A stretch of 59,857 nucleotides of DNA from Gammaproteobacteria bacterium. GTDB lineage: Bacteria > Pseudomonadota > Gammaproteobacteria > WFUO01. Below, one piece after another: positions 54,280-59,857 of this stretch (its first letter is position 1; every line of letters begins with the position of its first letter). The translations under genes were made by a program, and so were the position numbers. The DNA lies in assembly GCA_015484945.1 (NCBI GenBank), contig WFUO01000015.1, forward strand, positions 1-59,857, read 5' to 3'. The notes under the pieces are model-generated. The model ran no database searches. It was not told the DNA's origin and saw nothing but the letters and a program-made list of their open reading frames with translations.

Positions 54280-55188
54280 ATGATTCTGGTAGCCGCCGTG
54301 ACCGCGGTCATTATCGAGCTGTTTCTGTCCGGCATCTCCGGCTTGCGCCACTACCGCTGGTTTCTTCGCTATCGTGACTGGTTGATGGGGCGCCTGTCCG
54401 ATGTGTCGCAGCTGCAAGGCGCGGGCGGTGTGCTCATAGTCCTGCTGCCGGTGGTTGGTCTTGTGGCCGTGTTCCAGATCGCCCTGCGCGATGTCATGCT
54501 CGGCTTGCCGTGGCTGCTGTTTGCGATCATCGTGCTGGTCTGGTGCCTGCGCTATCAGGCGCTGGATCATTTGATCGACGTTTTTACCGAGGCCAGCGCC
54601 CCCGCGGCCAGTGACGAATCCGCGCAGGAGAATGAATTTACGGCGCGCCAGGCCGCGGCCGGCATCCTGCACCGCGAAGTGCCGGCCGGCCCGCAGCGCG
54701 CCGCGGCGCTGACCGAGGTGTTGCTGGTCGAGGCTCACGAGCGCCTGTTCGGCGTATTGTTCTGGTTCATCGTGCTCGGTCCGGTGGGCGCGGTGCTGTT
54801 CCGGCTCGCGTGGCTGCTGGAGCAGCACGCCGATGACGAACGGCCTGCATTTGCCGAGGCCAGCCGCAGGCTGTACGGTATCCTTGCCTGGTTGCCGGCA
54901 CGCACACTGGCGGTCAGTTATGCGCTGGCCGGCAGCTTCGAGGACGCGATTCACGACTGGCAACGTGGCGAGGACAACGATCCGCTGTCGCCCGAGGCCA
55001 GTACCACAGTGCTGGCCACCACCGGTTACGGCGCACTGACCGCGGATCGCTATGCGATCGAGAACGCGGACGACAAAACCTGTCTGGAACCCGAGGCCGT
55101 GGCCGCGGCCCAGGGCCTGGTGATGCGTTCGTTGCTGATCTGGGGTGTCACCCTGGTATTGCTGGCGCTGGCCGGCTGGGCGGCATGA
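54280..55188 (+). CDS. ampE: AmpE-like inner-membrane signalling protein
   Basis: 302 residues. Begins MILVAAVTAVIIELFL, then at least four membrane segments (VLIVLLPVVGLVAVFQIAL, LPWLLFAIIVLVW, LFGVLFWFIVLGPVGAVLF, SLLIWGVTLVLLALAGWAA), with RQAAAGILHREV, SFEDAIHDWQ and an acidic loop in between, as in AmpE. Thought to be a membrane sensor in muropeptide recycling. Its stop overlaps the ROK kinase start by 4 bp. Confidence 0.9.
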   Translation: MILVAAVTAVIIELFLSGISGLRHYRWFLRYRDWLMGRLSDVSQLQGAGGVLIVLLPVVGLVAVFQIALRDVMLGLPWLLFAIIVLVWCLRYQALDHLIDVFTEASAPAASDESAQENEFTARQAAAGILHREVPAGPQRAAALTEVLLVEAHERLFGVLFWFIVLGPVGAVLFRLAWLLEQHADDERPAFAEASRRLYGILAWLPARTLAVSYALAGSFEDAIHDWQRGEDNDPLSPEASTTVLATTGYGALTADRYAIENADDKTCLEPEAVAAAQGLVMRSLLIWGVTLVLLALAGWAA

Positions 55189-56090
55189 GTGGCGATCGTA
55201 TAGGTATCGACCTGGGCGGCACCAAGATCGAGGCCGTGCGTCTTGATGCCGGTGGTCGGGTGATGTTCCGCGAGCGCATCGCAACGCCACAGGGTGACTA
55301 CCGTGCCATACTGCACGCCATCGCCGGGCTGGTCGAGCGGGCCGGGGCGGATGTCGGCCACCGCGCCACGGTGGGCATTGCCACGCCGGGCGCCATCTCG
55401 CCAGCCACCGGGCTGATGAAGAACAGCAATTCCACCTGTCTCAACGGCCAGCCGCTGCGCGAGGACCTGCAGGCCCTGCTCGGGCGCGAGATCCGCATCG
55501 CCAACGATGCCGACTGCTTCGCCCTGTCGGAGGCCACCGACGGCGCCGGGGCAGGCGCCGTGAGCGTGTTCGGCGTCATCGTCGGCACCGGCACGGGTGG
55601 CGGGCTGGTACATCGGGGGCGCCTGGTGCAGGGTCCGAATGCGATCGCCGGCGAGTGGGGACACAACCCCTTGCCATGGCCGGGCGACGACGAGCGTCCG
55701 GGGCCGGCCTGTTACTGTGGCAAGCACGGTTGTATCGAGACCTTTCTGTCCGGTCCGGGTATGAGCCGTGACTACCTGTCGCATACCGGCCGTGAACTGC
55801 CGGCACAGCGTATCGTCGCGCTGGCCACACAGGGTGATGCCGACGCGCAGGCCTGTCTGCAGCGCTACATCGACCGCATGGCACGGGCCCTGGCCGGCAT
55901 CATCAATGTCTTCGATCCCGAGATTATTGTGCTCGGCGGTGGTATGTCCAACATCGCCCACCTGTACGACGAGGTGCCGGCGCGCTGGAGCGAGTATGTG
56001 TTCTCAGACCATGTGGCCACCCGGCTGCTGCCGCCTGTACATGGGGATGCAAGCGGCGTCCGCGGTGCCGCCTGGTTGTGGAATGACTGA
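55185..56090 (+). CDS. ROK-family sugar kinase (Mak/NagK type)
   Basis: 301 residues. ATP site IGIDLGGTKIEAV at the N-terminus, NDADCFALSEATDGAGAG in the middle, GTGTGGGLVHRGRLV, and a zinc loop GEWGHNPLPWPG...CYCGKHGCIETFLSG with three cysteines and His, then VLGGGMSN. Closest to fructokinase Mak or N-acetylglucosamine kinase NagK; sequence alone does not decide. Placed directly after ampDE, so a kinase for recycled amino sugar is attractive. Cytoplasmic. Confidence 0.9.
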   Translation: MSGDRIGIDLGGTKIEAVRLDAGGRVMFRERIATPQGDYRAILHAIAGLVERAGADVGHRATVGIATPGAISPATGLMKNSNSTCLNGQPLREDLQALLGREIRIANDADCFALSEATDGAGAGAVSVFGVIVGTGTGGGLVHRGRLVQGPNAIAGEWGHNPLPWPGDDERPGPACYCGKHGCIETFLSGPGMSRDYLSHTGRELPAQRIVALATQGDADAQACLQRYIDRMARALAGIINVFDPEIIVLGGGMSNIAHLYDEVPARWSEYVFSDHVATRLLPPVHGDASGVRGAAWLWND

Positions 56091-56109
56091 CACCCTTGTC
56101 GCAGATATT

Positions 56110-57309
56110 TCATACGGATTGTTGCGGCAGCCGTAGCGACAGCGTCGCGGCAGCCAGCACGAAGGCTGCCGAGATCCACAGGCAGCCGGTCAGTCCCCAT
56201 TGCTGGTAGGCCCAGCCGGACAGCACCGTACCGGTCAGGCGGCCACCGGCATTGGCCATGTAGTAGAAACCCACATTCATCGATACCCGCTCGCTTTCCG
56301 ACCAGGCCAGGATCAGGTAGGAGTGCACGGCCGAGTTGAGCGCGAACACGATGCCAAACATGGCCAGGCCGGTAACCAGCACGATGCCGGCCGGCAGGCC
56401 CATGTGCAGCGCGATGGCGATGGCTGCCGGCAAGATGGCGAGCAGGAACGCCCAGTAACGCGCGGTGCGCCCGTCCGGCCCGTGACCGTGATGGCTGTGA
56501 CGGATCAGTCGCGGCGCGCTGGCCTGGATGAAGCCGTAGCCGATCACCCATAATGCCAGGAAGCCACCCACCTGCATGAACTGCCAGCCCAGCACCTGGT
56601 ACAGGAACACCGGCAGCGCGACGACGAACCAGACATCCCGCGACCCGAACAGAAAGAAGCGCGCGGCCGAGAGCCGGTTGATGGCCGGCAGATTCGAGAA
56701 GACCTGACTGAATTTCGGCTTGCGCTTCATCTTGCCGACGCCGCCCGGCAGCATCACGAAGGTGATGATCAGCACAGCCAGCAGCATCCCGGCCAGCACG
56801 AACAAGGCGCCGCGGAACTGCAGCCATTGCAGCAGCGCGGCGCCAACGAAGAAGCCGGCGCCCTTGAGCGCGTTCTTCGAGCCGGTCAACACGGCAACCC
56901 ACCTGAACAGCCGTGATTCGCCACCCTCGCCGGAGAGGGTCTTGACCGAGGCCTTGGCCGACATCTTGTTCAGGTCCTTGGCGATGCCGGACAGGGCCTG
57001 GGCGAACATCACGTACGGCACCGACAGCCACGCATCGGGTACGGTCAGCATCAGCAGGGCCAAGACCTGCATCGCCATGCCGATATGCATGGTCAGGTTC
57101 AGACCGATGCGGGCGCCCAGCCAGCCGCCGATGAGGTTGGTGACGATGCCGAAAAACTCGTAGAACAGGAACAGCATCGCCACCTCGAACGGTGAATAGC
57201 CGAGCAGGTGGAAATACAGCACCACCAGCATCCGTATCGCGCCATCGGTGACCGTGAAGGCCCAGTAGCCCCCGGTGACGACCAGGTAGTTGCGCAGTCC
57301 CTGTTCCAT
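56110..57309 (-). CDS. arsJ: Organoarsenical efflux MFS transporter ArsJ
   Basis: 399 residues with about 12 membrane segments. N-terminus LRNYLVVTGGYWAFTVTDGAIRMLVVLYFHLLGYSPFEVA and the following FEFFGIVTNLIGGWLGARIGLN are characteristic of ArsJ. Known ArsJ exports 1-arseno-3-phosphoglycerate made by a linked GAPDH, giving arsenate resistance. The GAPDH gene is two genes upstream in the same row, supporting the assignment. Convergent with the ROK kinase gene, 19 bp apart. Confidence 0.92.
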   Translation of the reverse strand: MEQGLRNYLVVTGGYWAFTVTDGAIRMLVVLYFHLLGYSPFEVAMLFLFYEFFGIVTNLIGGWLGARIGLNLTMHIGMAMQVLALLMLTVPDAWLSVPYVMFAQALSGIAKDLNKMSAKASVKTLSGEGGESRLFRWVAVLTGSKNALKGAGFFVGAALLQWLQFRGALFVLAGMLLAVLIITFVMLPGGVGKMKRKPKFSQVFSNLPAINRLSAARFFLFGSRDVWFVVALPVFLYQVLGWQFMQVGGFLALWVIGYGFIQASAPRLIRHSHHGHGPDGRTARYWAFLLAILPAAIAIALHMGLPAGIVLVTGLAMFGIVFALNSAVHSYLILAWSESERVSMNVGFYYMANAGGRLTGTVLSGWAYQQWGLTGCLWISAAFVLAAATLSLRLPQQSV

Positions 57310-57315
57310 TGCTTG

Positions 57316-57729
57316 TTACCGGATCCGGTAGCGGACATGGCAGGCATTGCAGCGCTGCATCAGTACAGAGAAGCCTTTGAAGGTCTGCCGCGGGTCTTCT
57401 TCCTCGATCTTGAGGGCCAGGCGACTGGCTTCGTGGTGCATGGCCGTGCCCAGCGCCTGCATCGGTTTCGGCATGAATTTCGCCATGTGGCTGGCGCCGT
57501 GCGCCCTCAGCGAACTTACGCCGATCCGGGTTTCGATAACCCGCGCCGCCTGGTTCCATTTGCCGGCCGCGATCAGGCGCTGGGCCTCGGCCAGCGCGGC
57601 CAGGTGATCGCGCATGTTGCCGAGCATGTGTGATTGCATGTGCGAGGGCAGTTTGACGTGTTCGCGCGTGTCTGCCGCCTGTACAACTGAAAAAGACAGC
57701 AGGAACAACAGGGTCGTGATCATCTTCAT
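57316..57729 (-). CDS. Exported CxxCH protein resembling cytochrome c-prime, in the ars operon
   Basis: 137 residues. Signal peptide MKMITTLLFLLSFSVVQAA. The mature part is helical with many His and Met residues (KLPSHMQSHMLGNMRDHLAALAEAQ, GASHMAKFMPKPM, GTAMHHEASRLALKIEEEDPRQTFKGFSVLMQRC) and ends in Cys127-Asn-Ala-Cys130-His131, placed at the C-terminus as in class II c-type cytochromes. It lies 6 bp before arsJ and 1 bp after the GAPDH gene, so cotranscribed. Role in arsenic handling unknown. Confidence 0.82.
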   Translation of the reverse strand: MKMITTLLFLLSFSVVQAADTREHVKLPSHMQSHMLGNMRDHLAALAEAQRLIAAGKWNQAARVIETRIGVSSLRAHGASHMAKFMPKPMQALGTAMHHEASRLALKIEEEDPRQTFKGFSVLMQRCNACHVRYRIR

Positions 57730-57730
57730 C

Positions 57731-58741
57731 TCAATCAGCCTCCAGGTTGAGTGCGACCTTGCGCGCCAGCTCCATCATCCGGTTCACATAGCCCCATTCG
57801 TTGTCGTACCAGGCCAGCACCTTTAGCTGGGTCTTGTCGATGACCATGGTCGATAGCGCATCGATGATGGCCGAGCGCGGGTCATCCTTGTAGTCGATCG
57901 ATACCAGCGGGCGTTCCTCATAGCCGAGGATGCCTTGCAGTTCGCCCTCGGCAGCCTGTTTGAACAGGGTATTGACCTCGTCGGCCGTGACCGGGCGCGA
58001 GGTTTCGACAACCAGGTCGGTCAGCGAGGCATTCAGTAACGGTACCCGCACGGCCAGGCCGTTGAGCCTGCCCGCCAGTTCCGGGAAGATCTTCGTGATC
58101 GCCTTTGCCGAGCCGGTCGTGGTCGGGATCAGCGACTGGCCGCAGGCACGGGCACGTCGCAGGTCCTTGTGGCCCTTGTCAACAATGGTCTGGGTATTGG
58201 TGATGTCGTGGATGGTCGTCATCGTGCCATGCACGATGCCCACCTGTTCATGCAGCACCTTGATTACCGGCGCCAGGCAGTTGGTCGTGCACGAGGCCGC
58301 GGTAAGCAGGTGATGTTGCGCCGGGTCGTATTCACCATCGTTGACGCCATAGACGATATTCAGCGCGCCATTGACCGGCGCAGCGACGATGACCTTTTTC
58401 ACGCCCTGGTCGAAATAGACCTGCAGTTGTTCGGGCTGGCGAAAACGGCCGGTGGCCTCGATGACGATATCGCAGGCCGACCAGTCGGTATCGGCAATCG
58501 CCTCGTTGCCGGTGTAGCGGATGCGTTTGCAATCGACCAGCAGATCCTTGCCCTCGACCTTGCAGACATGAGGGAAACGGCCGTGCACCGAGTCGAACTC
58601 AAGCAGGTGAGCCGAGCCGTACACGTCGCAGGCCGTCTCGTTGATCTGGACGATATCGAGTTCGTCGAAGTGCCAGCCGGCGCGCAGGCCCAGCCGGCCC
58701 ATGCGTCCGAAACCGTTGATGCCGATACGGGCAGCACACAT
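57731..58741 (-). CDS. ArsJ-associated glyceraldehyde-3-phosphate dehydrogenase
   Basis: 336 residues. NAD motif [12 protein letters not shown], catalytic cysteine in [12 protein letters not shown], phosphate sites TTTGSAKAI and [15 protein letters not shown], and the C-terminal WYDNEWGY are intact, so it is an active type I GAPDH. In ars operons this enzyme uses arsenate in place of phosphate and forms 1-arseno-3-phosphoglycerate, then exported by ArsJ. Its arsR-linked location marks it as the resistance copy and not the glycolytic one. Confidence 0.9.
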   Translation of the reverse strand: MCAARIGINGFGRMGRLGLRAGWHFDELDIVQINETACDVYGSAHLLEFDSVHGRFPHVCKVEGKDLLVDCKRIRYTGNEAIADTDWSACDIVIEATGRFRQPEQLQVYFDQGVKKVIVAAPVNGALNIVYGVNDGEYDPAQHHLLTAASCTTNCLAPVIKVLHEQVGIVHGTMTTIHDITNTQTIVDKGHKDLRRARACGQSLIPTTTGSAKAITKIFPELAGRLNGLAVRVPLLNASLTDLVVETSRPVTADEVNTLFKQAAEGELQGILGYEERPLVSIDYKDDPRSAIIDALSTMVIDKTQLKVLAWYDNEWGYVNRMMELARKVALNLEAD

Positions 58742-58790
58742 GATTTTTCTCCCTTACAGATCTATGTACAGATTGACAAACACTGGCGGG

Positions 58791-59144
58791 TCACGCGCAG
58801 CAGGCAGATCCGGGCCGGTTGGGCATGCCCCGCAGGCGGATCAGATCATCGCTGAAGACCGTTTCGGTCTGGGTGCGTTCGTGGGCCTGTATGAGAACGC
58901 CACGTACCCATTCGGGCAGATCGTCGGCCAGCCGGTAATGGACCCAGGTGCCGGCCCGGCGGTCGCTGACGATACCGGACTCGCGCAGCACCGCGAGATG
59001 CCGCGAGATCTTCGGCTGTGAGAGAGCCAGCGCATGGGTCAGTTCGCAGACGCATAGCTCACCCTCCTGCAACAACAGCATCAACACGCGCAGGCGTGTC
59101 GGGTCGCTGAGGATTTTGAACAGTTGTGTGGCTTCAATGTCCAT
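58791..59144 (-). CDS. arsR: ArsR/SmtB-family arsenic-responsive repressor
   Basis: 117 residues, winged helix. ELCVCELTHAL places Cys31 and Cys33 in the CVC metal-binding motif of ArsR proteins; the recognition helix is SQPKISRHLAVLRESGIV; a second cysteine pair (Cys115-Cys116) ends the protein. Expected to dissociate from DNA on binding As(III). First gene of the leftward row arsR, GAPDH, CxxCH protein, arsJ. Its start faces a cluster of ATATAT dyads (59152-59190). Confidence 0.93.
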   Translation of the reverse strand: MDIEATQLFKILSDPTRLRVLMLLLQEGELCVCELTHALALSQPKISRHLAVLRESGIVSDRRAGTWVHYRLADDLPEWVRGVLIQAHERTQTETVFSDDLIRLRGMPNRPGSACCA

Positions 59145-59151
59145 GGCCGAG

Positions 59152-59190
59152 TAATATATGCAAAAACATATATATGGTCAAGCATATATA
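59152..59190. promoter_or_regulatory. Likely ArsR operator
   Basis: ATATATG-CAAAAA-CATATAT is an inverted repeat immediately before arsR, and CATATATAT is then repeated directly at about 59166 and 59183. AT-rich dyads of this kind are typical ArsR/SmtB operators. It overlaps the probable promoters of both arsR and the rightward mer transcript. Confidence 0.6.
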
Positions 59191-59194
59191 TTGC

Positions 59195-59857
<663 letters not shown>

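Noticed and set aside
53764-55290. 508-codon open frame on the - strand opposite ampD and ampE
   Set aside because: Antisense shadow; ampD has all zinc ligands in the + frame.
55865-57559. 564-codon open frame on the - strand over arsJ and the ROK gene end
   Set aside because: Alternative frame of arsJ; the arsJ frame has clear membrane segments and family motifs.

Overview
The window looks like a chromosomal segment of a high-GC gammaproteobacterium, probably a chemolithoautotrophic or sulfur-oxidising lineage. The support is the gene content: Gammaproteobacteria-type mpl, ampDE, sthA, argA and the pho/pst cluster; a pyrophosphate-centred energy block (PPi-dependent phosphofructokinase, H+-translocating pyrophosphatase, soluble pyrophosphatase) typical of autotrophic sulfur oxidisers and methanotrophs; and an exported DsrE-family protein. 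The lineage call is inference. No rRNA, tRNA, CRISPR array or complete insertion sequence was seen.

Layout. 1-1.8 kb: methyltransferase end, YjbQ, thioredoxin-like protein, small hypothetical. 1.9-9.7 kb: two large c-di-GMP proteins (Hpt-REC-REC-GGDEF and PAS/GAF-GGDEF-EAL) around sthA and a divergent moaC / moaDE locus. 9.7-15 kb: a leftward PPi block (PPi-PFK, small protein, hppA, ppa, phosphoesterase). 15.4-17.3 kb: an adenylate-kinase-like protein with a degenerate P-loop fused to a histone-H1-like lysine tail, then a DsrE lipoprotein. 17.6-20.3 kb: an SOS-type group (lexA, Y-family polymerase, compact SRAP protein). 20.4-24.6 kb: a leftward membrane-lipid operon (cyclopropane synthase, FAD reductase, membrane protein, DUF3330-like zinc protein, cardiolipin-synthase-like PLD). 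24.8-29.6 kb: mpl, a LON-domain protein, ubiX and a DedA-PAP2-LssY fusion. 29.8-34.1 kb: a DUF3579-like gene behind a terminator-like hairpin, hemL, a MITE-like element, thiE/thiD and a DUF5063-like gene. 34.3-41.8 kb: a SulP transporter broken by one in-frame TGA, aldolase, cpdA, argA, a thioredoxin-like protein and ilvD. 41.9-50.6 kb: a complete phosphate regulon (phoB, phoR, pstS, pstC, pstA, pstB, phoU) with three clear PHO-box regions. 51-56.1 kb: an SH3 protein, a YbaK-like/HDOD protein, thioredoxin, ampD, ampE and a ROK kinase. 56.1-59.9 kb: an arsenic operon (arsR, GAPDH, CxxCH protein, arsJ) divergent from a truncated merA with a MerR-type promoter.

How the parts work together. The PPi block would recover energy from biosynthetic pyrophosphate and run a reversible PFK step. 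The ars block would make 1-arseno-3-phosphoglycerate (GAPDH) and export it (ArsJ), with ArsR control. The PHO boxes upstream of phoB, pstS and pstC make the phosphate cluster a self-contained PhoB regulon. The lipid operon, mpl and ampDE deal with envelope remodelling and wall recycling. Intergenic spaces carry several dispersed repeat families: CACGGAG-like heptads in inverted pairs, a double-hairpin REP-like element and a duplicated terminator.

The least expected objects are the pseudo-adenylate kinase with an H1-like tail (15373-16650), the CxxCH protein inside the arsJ operon, the cfa-FAD reductase-cls operon, and a terminator-like hairpin at 29734-29765 with no upstream gene on its strand.
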